Below are positions 46,728-58,100 of a stretch of 64,000 nucleotides of DNA, piece after piece. The position numbers and the translations under genes are program-made. Numbering within the stretch: position 1 is the stretch's first letter; the number at the start of each line of letters is the position of its first letter. The notes under the pieces are model-generated. The model was not told the DNA's origin. It worked only from the letters and a program-made list of their open reading frames with translations, and did no database searches. The DNA is from Alnus glutinosa (lineage: Eukaryota > Streptophyta > Magnoliopsida > Fagales > Betulaceae), in NCBI RefSeq assembly GCF_958979055.1, contig NC_084888.1:2870001-2934000 (forward strand), written 5' to 3'.

Positions 46728-47529
46728 TTGCGACACTCGAGAGAACCCAAACTTGTTTGACTATTGTGTTTCGGGAAACCAAGCTGGGCTCTTGGGTTTC
46801 GATGAACTTGTGAATGATTGATGAATCATTCAACTCTGAGAGAGAGAGAGAGAGATAGAGGGTGGACGTGCACCACTGGTTATGGGAAAGCAGCACCGAG
46901 ACAACGATGTGCGTTAATCCGAAGCTCAACAACCGTTGGTCTTTCAATTTAATGCCCGTCAACAAAACTTGAGTGTTGCACCAAATCTTTGTGCCTTCTT
47001 TTATTGAGCTTATCCTAAGCTCATATCTCAATGTTTTCTATATATCAAACACCAACACACAAAATACAAGTTTTTTTTTTTTTTTTTTTGTAAGTCACAA
47101 AATACAAGTTGAATACCATAAATCTACTCCTTCTTTTTTAAGCTTATCCTTTTTTGACCCCTGACTCCCTGAGCCTAAAACTCAATGGGGCTGAACATTC
47201 AATTCAGAACAGATATCAAGAGGTGACACGACTACATGAATCAAGCTATTAGTTCTCATGCGTCATTTCAAACTCGACTTATTTAATTAAACATGTGAAA
47301 TTTTTTAATCTTGACACGATTTAATTTAGGTAAATAGGTGGCACGACTTGACCCGCATAACCTATTTAATAAATAAATGAGTTGACCCAAACACAACTCA
47401 TTTCGACTTGTTTAATATACTTGATAAGTTGGTATGACTTAATTAACACAATTCCATATCTTATAAGCATAAATTACATCAATTATACATATTCACTATC
47501 AGATTCATAACGATCAATATCCAATTAAC

Positions 47530-47649
47530 TTGTTCATAATGAGTAGCTCAATCGGTTGGGGACCACACTTCGTGAAGTGGATGTCATTAATTTGAATCTC
47601 TCATCCCTCATCCCCCTCTTGTGTGGACATATCAAAAAAAAAAAAAAAA
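47530..47649 (+). mobile_element. SINE, tRNA-derived, about 120 bp, with 11-bp target duplication
   Basis: A box A-like tagctcaatcggttgg lies at 47,543-47,558 and a box B-like atttgaatctc about 40 bp later; the element ends in a poly-A tail of about 17 bases. ATCCAATTAAC occurs exactly on both sides (47,519-47,529 and 47,650-47,660), a target duplication of the kind left by LINE-driven insertion. The intact duplication suggests a fairly young insertion. Confidence 0.82.
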
Positions 47650-48259
47650 ATCCAATTAACCATAACCATAATTAATAAACATAAACTAACTTCTTAGCAT
47701 AATATTCAATCATAATAATACTACATACCAATGAAGGTCATCGATCTACGTAAACAAACATATAATAAATTACATATCTAATTGGATTCATACTTTAGGG
47801 TTTAGATTTTTAAATGGTAATGAAGTAATAATTAATTTACACGGATTTATACTATTAAGCAAGGTGACTCAAAATTGCCCCGTTCTATTCATATGTCTAA
47901 TCGGGTTGAAATCTAATAATTTTATGTTGTATTGGTATTAAATTTACCAACCGTAAAAAATTGTCGACACTAATCTTAGGACCGGAGCTCGAGTATGACG
48001 TTCCAGAAGTAGTTGTGTCGGGGTCCAATCCACCAATTCGTGCACGTCATCGTCCTGCTTTTATGGACAGCTGAGATTGAGTACACGTTTCTTTCTCCAG
48101 CCGTCAGATCTTGCTTGAATCTGAAACCCCAGCAGAGAGCTGAGAGTTGAGAGTTGAGCCCCACAGGAGAGGAAGCTGACTGGGTAAAAGAGTTCAAATC
48201 CCAGATTGATGACAAAACCAAAAGTCCTAAAAACCTCTCTCTCTCTCTCTGTGTCTTTA

Positions 48260-48345
48260 TAATTACGAAAATGCCATTGTCAAGCAAAATTTCCGGACGA
48301 TTTCCGGAAATTTTGCTTCACTGAAGTATTACCCTATAGGAATAA
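48260..48345. repeat. Hairpin repeat, copy 1 (ACR1 promoter side)
   Basis: taattac, then atgccattg, then arms aagcaaaatttccgga (48,282-48,297) and tccggaaattttgctt (48,303-48,318) around a 5-nt loop. The same design recurs at 52,160-52,235 inside the ACR1 gene. Confidence 0.75.
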
Positions 48346-48795
48346 TATGGTAAAACGACACGCTGAAATACCGAAAGAGACTCCTAACCACAATTTTGAG
48401 AGTTTTGACAGAGTACACGTGTTGCGCGCTGAGGTCCAGAACGAGCCGCCGCACTTTGACAGCAACTGAGCAAGGGCTTATTGCCATGTGGCCTCGACAT
48501 TTTTACGTGGCTAATACGCAGCAAAGCTCTCCGTCCTCCGGGTGCTAGCTGGTCTCCTCAACCCTCTGCCTACACCTTCTCGATCAATTCCCCTCCGCGA
48601 TACAGAGAGAAAGACCGTACGTGGTGGGTTATATTTATATATGACGACTCTGCCGAGAAAACCAGACAAAGATAATCAATCAATATTGTGGGACTAGTTT
48701 CGCTATTCTTTTTTTCTTTTCTTTTTTTGGGGGTTTCCAAGAGGTGGGGTAGGAGTGTCTGTTACATGCGAGTTGAGATCACCTTCTATTTCGGC

Positions 48796-48806
48796 TATAT
48801 ATATAT
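48796..48806 (+). promoter_or_regulatory. Likely TATA box of the ACR1 gene
   Basis: An alternating TATATATATAT run lies about 115 bp before a good splice donor (acag|gtaatgg at 48,909). That donor probably closes a non-coding first exon. The matching acceptor is tacgcag at 49,537, leaving 42 bases of leader before the start codon. Confidence 0.55.
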
Positions 48807-49540
48807 CTCCGTTACCATGGAAAAGTTCTAAACTTGGCAAACTTCTCAGCTCGATCTGTGAATTTCGCTGGTTTGTAATTATCATAGAGGAGCTGCTGAT
48901 ATTTTACAGGTAATGGTTAATTATACATAGATCTCTTTTTTGTTGTCCATTTAACGAATCATGAAGTTTTCAAGAAACTAAGGAATATCAAACACTGGGT
49001 TAATTTGATCATCTTATATTCTGCTGGGGTACTTTTTATTTTAATATCTGTGGCCTTTTTTTTTTTTTTTTGTTTTTTCTACTCGATGGGTTAGATTTGT
49101 TGCTTCCAAATTTTATTCTTCTTCTTCTTGTTGAAGTCAAATCATTTTAAAAAAAGAAAAAAACGATTTTCCTAGCTTGTTTCTCGTATTTGATATCTAC
49201 ATACGTTTAAGAATCCCTTGCAAACTACAAAAGATAAGTTCAAAGTAATCATTGTCGTGTTTGAATTAATCCTAGACAGACACAAAAAGGTCTGCTTCGA
49301 TCAATTCGCTTCTTATTGAAGAAAGCAGCGATGTGGTACTGAAAGAATTAAATGCATGAACGAGTCATGATACATATATGTAGCCCGTAATTCTCTCAAA
49401 TCTTTTACCTTCAACGACAAGCTACGTACTCTCCGCTGGCTTTCTTATCGCCTCCACGATTTGCTGTTCTGTTTACGCGCTTTCTTTTCAATTCCCATGT
49501 GTTTTGAATGTTCTAAAACAAGTATAAATTTACGCAGGTG

Positions 49541-49561
49541 ATGCTAGCTGTTATCTTTTAA
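49541..49561 (+). other. Short upstream ORF in the ACR1 leader
   Basis: An ATG followed by five codons and TAA (MLAVIF) lies 18 bases before the main start, in the second leader exon. If transcribed as predicted it could dampen translation of ACR1. Confidence 0.4.
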
Positions 49562-49579
49562 ACTGATTTTGGTACGAAG

Positions 49580-52019
49580 ATGGAGATCTTTTACCAGCCT
49601 TATATCGATCCAGAATTTGAATCGCTCATGGAAAGAATCTACCCTCCCAGGTATTGTTGCTATATATTAACATGCAACATCTATAATATTCTCTCATTCT
49701 GCTGCTTGTACGTCTCTCATCTACTTCTACAGTTCTACTTAATTCAGTTCTTTGATTTTCCTATTTGGTGTTGCAGAGTTTGTATAGACAATGACGCATG
49801 CGAAGGCTGCACGCTTGTTAAGGTTCGATTTAGTGTATACTAGCGTTCAATATCTGAATTATATCTTTTCTGCTGAGCGTAGACATGCTTTTATGGAAAC
49901 TCTTCCTCCTGTCTTTTTGTTTTTCTGGGCTTTCTTTAATTTCTTGGCATGAGAAAGTGGGAGTGGGTTCTCACTTCTCAATTTCCCATTCCCAGCTGCT
50001 GGAAATTCCAGCCACGGATTTCATAAACAACTGCGGTTGTACCATCAAACGTACAAACATATAAAAATATCTCAAGTTTTGGAAGATCGAATAGGAAATT
50101 AGATATCATGGATCTTTCTAGCTAGTTATATTGCATTAATTAATGATAATGATTAATTCTTGAATAGAGATCTCCAATAATTTTGTTGTTTGAATTGATA
50201 ATTAATAATTCGATAACAAATGTGAAACAGACGCTATAGTATTCTGAAATGGCTCTATCATATCTGTTGCTCAAGCAATTCAACAACAAATTGAAGATGA
50301 TCAGGATTCATGATTATTTTTGCTAAATATATTCTGAATATAATATCATTGATTTATACTTCATAGTTTAACTAGATTTATGTTTTCAAGTATAAGTCGA
50401 TTTAGGTTTACTTGTATATGGGTCGATCTATTCAACTATAAATATGAACTTATGTATTGTAAACAATCAAATTATTGAGCACAATGTACGTAGCTCTTTG
50501 GGCTTTACCTGTGAATCTAAGTTATAGACCGAACCATATAAATTTTCTATCTCGTTTTTCTTTCTTGCTTATGCTTTTATTCTATTTTAAATTTATTCAC
50601 AAATCTCAACAATTACGAGTATGATATTAGTTAAAACCATAGTTGAATTCAATATATATATATTAGTATATGTTTCTGTCCCACCGAATGAAGAGCCAAT
50701 AGAAATTAATCACATCAGTGGGAGAGATCGAAAAAAGAAGCTTTTGGAAGAAGAAACCTCAGCTATGCAACTACTAGGTTCCCTATCCGAAACGAACTTT
50801 TTGGGTGGCAGTACTGTAACGATCGATCGAAATCTAGTTCTATAGAAACCGTGAGGAAGCTCTAAAAGATCATAACCCCTGCAAAAAGCAAAATATAGAG
50901 TTGGTTTTCATGGGTTGTATCCTTGCTGATCGATCAGTTGCTTTTTCTAGTTTTTTCTGTAACCAGAAAATGACAGAAGCAGGCCGGCAAAACCCTTTTA
51001 ATTAAACTTTTGTTTTGTTTTACAGGTTGACAGTGCAAACAAGCACGGGATTCTTCTGGAAATGGTCCAAGTCTTGACAGATCTTGACCTCGTTATATCC
51101 AAATCATACATTTCCTCAGACGGTGGATGGTTCATGGACGGTCAGATATCAAATCTTACATCACTTATAATTAATGTTTCTGTTTTCAATCCAATGTACG
51201 TAGCCATGTAGGAGCATCATCGATCTACAATATTCAATCTTTTAAACAGATACCCATTTGCTTCACAAGCCTTAAAATCGATCACATTCCATCCAATTTT
51301 TCCTCTTAATTCCTTTATTTTAAAGGATATATACACCAAAGATTATTACTGCTCTTCCTTTATATCTTCATTATTTTCTGCATTTCTGTGATCTCTTTTA
51401 ACTTAATGAAAATCTCTTCTTACTCTTCTCTCTCATTCTCTCCCTTAATTCTAACTTTAAAAAGTTTCAATTTAAAGTATCCATCTTTCAAATTTTTATT
51501 TTGTTTTCAATTTCAACTATCGGTTGGAATTTTTCGTTAAATTCTGCCAAAATTTTCCAAAAGATTCCATTTTTTTTAGGTAAAAAAATTGCTAGAATTT
51601 AGGTATTTATCATAATTTAACGGAATTTGCAAAAATACTCATGCCTGAATATTTGAAAATTTTTATAAATTTTTTTAAAAAGAAATTAACACGGGAGTAT
51701 TTAGAAGTATTTTAGAAATTTTGATAAGATTTAATCAAAAATTTTAACGGATGGTTGAAATTTAAAGAAAAAAAAATTGAAAAATGAATATCCTAAATTG
51801 ACACTTTTTAAAGTTTGGATATATTTTTGTAAAAGTAATAAAAGATCAAAAATTATAAGTGAAATTAACCAAGTATTTTTTAAAAGTATTTTTTCAAAAT
51901 AGAAATAAGTAGGATTATTATTTATTTTTTATTTTTTTTAAGAAATCTACGTGGATGCTCTAAAAGTAAGTTCTCTCATGCTAAAAGTTATTTTGGCTAG
52001 TACTATAATAAAATAGCAA

Positions 52020-52065
<46 letters not shown>

Positions 52066-54154
52066 AAAGAAAAAAAAGCCTCTAAATAGGTTTGGCCCTC
52101 TGGGAAAAATAGCATGAGAATCATTGCATTGTAATTAAAATATTACAGTAATTCCACTTTTAATTACAATAATGCCATGGAAAAGCATTTTTTCCGGATG
52201 AAATCCGGAAGAAATGCTTCTCCTAAGCATTAGCCTAATTTATAAATGCTCACGTTGTAAGCTTCATATGGGTCGCCCACGTACTAGAACTGCGCCTGAT
52301 TCACGTGGGTCTCTTTCGATTATGGTGGTGCAGTGTTCCACGTAACAGACCAGGCTGGCAACAAGCTCACTGACGAAAACCTCATACTTTACATCCAGCA
52401 GGTCTCTCTCTCTCTCTCTCTCATGTTTATCTAATCAGCTTTCAAATTTTCCGAAACCAGTAACAATAAACAGTAACATGCAGGCACTGTGCCCGAGCAG
52501 GAGATCAGAGAGGACATCATCAAAGGAGATACAGACACGTTTGGGAAGAGAGGTGAGACCCCGCCACGTGACAGCTGAGCACACGGTCCTAGAGATGACT
52601 GGGACGGACCGACCGGGCCTAATGTCTGAGATGTCAGCGGTGCTCCTTGAGCTGGGGTGCAACGTCACCTCCGCCGTGGCATGGACCCACAAATCCCGAG
52701 CGGCCTGCATAATCCAAGTGGAGGATGGGTTCAAAGGCGGGCCCATCACAGACCCTATCCGCCTGGCCCACGTGGAGGAGCAGCTAGAGAACGTGGTGGA
52801 GGCCCATCATGGGAATGGGGAGAGGAGGAGCGTTAGGCTCACCGCCCCGGTGGCGGGCCAGACCCATACGGAGCGGCGGCTCCACCAGTTGATGTATGCA
52901 GATAGGGATTACGAGCGGTGTCACCGCTGTGATGGTGGCGATCAGCATAAGAAGGGCTGTGATGGGACTCACGCGACCATAGAGAGTTGCGAGGAGAAAG
53001 GGTACTCGGTGGTGAATGTAAGGAGTAGAGACCGTCCGAAGCTACTGTTTGACACTCTGTGTGCTCTGACTGACATGGAGTACGAGGTGTTTCATGCCGT
53101 GGTTGCCTCCAAGGGCTCCATGGCTGATCAGGTACTACTAGGAATTTTTTCAAATATAAAACAAGACACTTTTCAAAACGGATAGTCATTCTTACTAATT
53201 TTGCCCGAGGAATGTTAGATTTCTTTTGACTGTACTTTTGTGTTTTTCTATCATGACATAATATTTTTTAATAAAAATATAAAAAAGAAATTAAGATATA
53301 ATTTTTTTTATTATTAAAAACAGAATGACATGTTTACATAAAAGAACTCAAAAAAATACTAAAAGAAGCTCTAGCATTTCTCAATTTTGCTATATGAACT
53401 TCTGCCCTAAGAACTACATGCCGGAATAGATTTTGGGTCAGGCAGGTCGAAATTTTATCATATTTATTTTCTAAATTGATTGAAATTAAATGTGGATTTC
53501 TCAGGAGTATTTTATACGGCATAAGGACGGCTGCACTTTGGATACACAGAGCGAAAGGCATAAGCTGACACAATGCTTGATTGCTGCTGTAGAGAGAAGA
53601 GTCTCCCATGTATGTACAGCAAGGCCCTGCTTATACTTTTACTGCTCCTTTCGGCAAATTATTTTTGTGTTCTATTTCACTAGCATCTGAGACAAGGCAA
53701 CTTCTCTTGCTTTTGGGGTTAAATCATGCTAACTACAACGAAGATTTATGGGCTCTTGATAACTGTTTTGCAGGGACTGAGGTTAGAAATCTGCACACAC
53801 AACCGAATGGGATTGCTCACAGACATGACACGGGTACTCCGCGAGAATGGACTATCAATATCGAGGGTTGAGCTCGGGATACGAGGCGATAGAGCAATTG
53901 GATCATTCTACATTACAGATCCCTCCGGGCATGATGTGAATCCAAACATAATCGAGGTGGTGAAAAAAGAGACCGGCGGATCTGTCCTTGCAATTCAGAG
54001 GTCCCCGGCATGGGGTCCTCAGGCTTCTTCCTCATCGAGGACAGCCCAAAGCACCAACAAAAGCATAGAGGACAGGCCAAGATTCTCACTTGGAAGCTTG
54101 TTGTGGTCTCAACTTGAGCGCCTCTCGGGTAATTTCGGCTCCATTAGATCTTAG
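49580..54154 (+). CDS. ACR1: ACT-domain repeat protein, ACR1-like, 477 aa
   Basis: Seven exons: 49580-49650, 49777-49822, 51026-51140, 52334-52401, 52484-53131, 53505-53609 and 53774-54154, all keeping frame. The total of 477 residues equals what I recall for Arabidopsis ACR1. It opens [20 protein letters not shown]. Four ACT domains follow: about 36-102 ([20 protein letters not shown]), 134-200 ([20 protein letters not shown]), 273-335 ([20 protein letters not shown]) and 353-415 ([20 protein letters not shown]). Each has the N/D-R/K-P/x-G-L turn that forms the ligand site in amino-acid-binding ACT folds. A Cys/His-rich loop ([14 protein letters not shown]) lies between domains 2 and 3. There is no enzyme domain, so the protein is probably an amino-acid sensor or regulator. 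Intron 3 holds a MITE and the second hairpin repeat. Confidence 0.92.
51450..51872. mobile_element. Foldback MITE copy in ACR1 intron 3
   Basis: Shares phrases with 28,326-28,747: aaaaattgctagaattta, ttaacggaatttgcaaaaat, actcatgcctgaat, aacacggg, and attataagtgaaatt at the right edge. More diverged than the 28-kb copy. Borders are approximate. Confidence 0.55.
52160..52235. repeat. Hairpin repeat, copy 2 (ACR1 intron 3)
   Basis: taattac, then aatgccatg, then arms aagcattttttccgga (52,183-52,198) and tccggaagaaatgctt (52,204-52,219) around a 5-nt loop. The arms have the same length and loop size as copy 1, with one mismatch between them. Arm sequences differ between the two copies, but pairing is kept. 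Confidence 0.75.
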
Positions 54155-55103
54155 AGTTCCAAGCTCAGGAACTTCTTCCATGTCGTACATGTGGATATTT
54201 TTGTAAATAAGGTTATGTACCAGAAGTCGGAGTAGTTTCTCTCTTCCCAACAAGATGAAGTCCCATGTAAATGATCTATACAAATAGATGGCCATACGAA
54301 ACGCATCCACTCCACCCAACAAAATATTAATGAAATATTTTCTTTGAAAACAAATTTGGTTTTTCGTTGCACAATTATGAATCCCTTCTTCCCTTGCTCT
54401 AAATTTCAAATCTCAAGATCCCGAGTAATGTTATTCTTCACAACCATTTCACATTGGCTGATATGACGTGTTTTAATTGGCTTCTTATGTCAGTTACTTA
54501 CAAAATACAAAAGAAAAACCACTTAAAACATCAACGTCAACCGATATAAAATGAATGTGATAAATAGATATGTAGAATAGCATTACTCAAACAGCAATGC
54601 GGTTGTCAGTTCAAACAAAATTCACTCAACACATCCATGTGTAGTATGTGATATGTCTGCTACATGTGGCGATCCATTAAAAGTAGTCTTTGATAGCAAC
54701 TAGGTCACTAGTGAGGCCTAAACAGCTGCCAAGACCCCAATAGCATTGATTTCTTTGACATAATTGATTCTTGCATTTAGCACGAACAAAGAAAAGGATT
54801 ATTGCAATATTTTGTCTTCTTTGAATCATTTACATAAGTTGATCAGGAGCGTTTCCTGATCATTAGTTCATGAATAATTCTTCTACAAAACTATTACTTT
54901 TTCACATAACAGGCAGTTGAATTCAAATGAATAGACAGTTTACAGGATGGAGCAGAATTTACTGCATATAAAAATACATTTATAAGACAGTAATCCAGTT
55001 TAGATCTGGCTTTATGTACAAACATACAGTTTCCGATGGATAACTCAGAAGACTGTAAGACGAGCTATTCACAGACAGTGCAAGGCAAGGCTTTTATGGA
55101 TTG
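54155..55103. other. 3' flanks of the convergent ACR1 and BSD-domain genes
   Basis: AT-rich, no gene or strong repeat seen. Confidence 0.5.
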
Positions 55104-58100
55104 TCAAAACACATCAATATCATCGACATTAAGCCAATCATTAGATTCCTTGTTCTCAGGGTTACGAGTGCTTACCTGCTCAGATCCAGCGATTTTTATC
55201 TCAACAGAACTTATGTCCTTAACTGAGTCAGCGGAGCTTCTGCTAAGCTGAACCCAGTCCCTTGAATCTTTTGTTGAAGAATCAGAACCAGATGTGACTT
55301 TCTTGTAACTTGTGGGCACATCTCCATCATCCTCCTCAAGATCGCTAAACGATACATCCTCATCATTCCCTATAGGGAAGGTATTTCCACTTGCACCAAC
55401 TATTTCTGAACTTTCCTCTTTCAACCAATCATCACCATCATCCTCGAATTTCTCATCTAAGACCCCAGAGGAGGAACCGGATGTCAAATGTTGATTTCTG
55501 GTTTGATTCGCTGGTCCTTCCTCAACAACAGGCTTGTCAACAATTTGAACTTCAGTACTATGGACTGGGTGCTTCTCCATCTCAATGTCAGCAGACACTG
55601 AGGAAGAAGGCACTTCAACAACTGACGTCCCAAGAGCATTTGATTTTGATTGACCGCTAGGTAGTACAGAGAGATGCTCTTCATGTGTTACGGCATCAGA
55701 ATTTGTGCCTCTTCCAGAATATTCTGGTTCTTGCTTTGCCTTATTTCGGATTTGCAACGCCTGTGTCAACATTGTTCTGGCTTCTACTATCTGCAAACAT
55801 AACAAAACTTACTACTAAGGCGGACTAGAGAATTAATTGCTCGACAGAAGTACCAAAACAGTTCTTACAAATCAAAAAACATGAAAGACATTAAGACAAG
55901 TGCAAAGGCCAGAACTGCAAAACTTAACAGCTAAAACCACTTCTACATCCTATACTTCAAGAGTGGAGCCAGATTTTTCTATTGGAGGGGGAGGACTCAG
56001 GAGGAAGGGAGGCAGACTAACGAAATAATGCAATTAAAAATAGTGTTCAAACATTACATGAAAGAAAAACTTTCAATCAGATTCTTTATATATTAATATT
56101 GTCCTAGAACTAAAAACAAGAATACGAAAATATATTTTGTCAACTTGAACATTGATATATACAATAATAATAATATCACAAATAAGCATTGTTTAAATAA
56201 AATCTAGAGGAATATAATCAAACTTAACGACTATGCTATATTGGCAAAAGTGCTAAGGTACAAGAAAAGAACCAGATAATAGGACAGCCTCAGAAAATCA
56301 TATGGTAAATTATAAACAACAAGAAAATAAATAGCTAGCAGATAGTATGCTAGAAAACCAAGCAAAAAAAATTTAAACATATGAAAATGTATTAATCTAG
56401 CCATTAATTAAGCAAATGCATTTTCTTCATACATAACAATATGGAACTAAATTCTGCCTACATTAATAATTGAATGATTTTAAGAGAATGGAAGGTCTGT
56501 CTCGTGTTGTGTATATCGTTAACTCATAAGCCCAATCTTGAATGGACAAAAAAAGGAGGAAAAAAAGAAGAAAAAGGAATAGCTTTCGAAAAACTAAAAT
56601 GGCATAAGCCCAATCCCAAATGTCATAAGCTCTGTATTTTCCCTAAGTTTTGTAAGAACTTGTAGAATAATAGGAATAGCTTTTTAGAAGAAGATGAAAA
56701 AGAAATCTATTTAGGTTTTTAATTTGGGGCAGCTTAAAAGTCCCTCTACGTTTTTTTTTTTTTCAAGAATTTGCCCCCCCCCCCCCCCCCCCCCAACCCC
56801 AAGCCTCGCTTCTGTCTGCCACCGAAGTCAACAAATAGGCTATTGACAACTGCAGGAAATCCCTTTCTCCTCACAAACTGACTTTTCTTTATTAGGATAA
56901 AATATACAGAAACCTATGAGACTTTGTAATAAATAATAGTTTTCTTTAGCTAACCAGTGTGTTGACTATACTCCTTGCTTTCAGGGACATTTATCCGACC
57001 TTCATATGGATTAATTGTTTATCTAAGATCATAGGTAAATAACCATTCTTTCACGAAAGCTTTTTGAAAACAAATGTAAACTTCATGGCATCTAAGTCAA
57101 GTGATGGAAATTGGCAAGATGCGTACTAAACAAGGAAGAATAGAGGAACGAACAAATTCATTCATTTCTTAATAAGAAATCGCATATTCATTGAAAAGCG
57201 CAAAGGAACACAACCCAAGTACACAGGTTATATATAAGAGAGATAAGAGAGACACCAGAGACATCTAGCTAGAGAAAAAAAAAAAAAATGAAAGCTCGAA
57301 ATATTAACATCAAAGACGGTAGCCCAATGAAAAAGTCTTAAAGAATAAATAAAGCCTTCAATTCCACTAATGTCCTCTCACGGTCCTCAAAGCTCCGATC
57401 ATTTCTTTCCCTTCAATGATACCACATAAGATAAGACGGAATCATCTTCCAAACTCCATCAAGCTGAAATCACCACCTAGCGCTCTCTAGCAAGTGAAGA
57501 GATCTACCACCCGACTAGGCATAACCCAAGCCAAACCCAAGCCAACCCTACACTGCTGAAGAAAGAATTCCTAAGATTACTGGCAATCTCACAATGGACT
57601 AGAAGATATCCATTGACTCTCTTTGCACACGAAGCACCACTCCACTACAATGACATGTCATTTCCTTAGATTATCCATGATGAGAATCTTCCCTAATGCA
57701 GCCGACCAAGCAAAAACGTCACTCTCATGACAACTTTATTCCACCAAATACCCCTCCAAGGGAAATGAGTACTATCATGGGGAACAAGAAACATTGTAGT
57801 ATGATCTACATCAAACGACCATCTGTTGAAAGGAACCCGACAAAACTTATCTTCACCACCCTGTCTCACTCTGAAGGAATACAACAACTATCAACAAAGT
57901 GAAAAACGAGGCAAAGAGATCTACCTCTCAATCGTGAACCGCTATGAAAAAGTCAATATTCCATTGATTAGAGGCCCTAGAAAGCTCCAAATGGCCTGCT
58001 GTCGTAGCTTCCCTAATAGGAAATGCTATACAAGTCTGGAAAAGCTATTTTGAGGGCTTGATCCCCACACCATACGTCATGCCAAAATCTAATTCTGGAG

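Larger units (their letters stand above)
46728..48790. other. Divergent intergenic region between the PP2-A10-like and ACR1 genes
   Basis: It contains the 5' side of both genes, a GA microsatellite (46,838-46,853), a SINE (47,530-47,649) and a hairpin element (48,260-48,345). AT-rich text at 47,270-47,440 resembles 45,090-45,330. No further gene. Confidence 0.5.

Noticed and set aside
52478-53185. Reading the large ACR1 exon as a separate 235-aa gene
   Set aside because: Its first Met overlaps the splice acceptor and its last residues run into the intron. Phase and ACT-domain content place it as exon 5 of ACR1.
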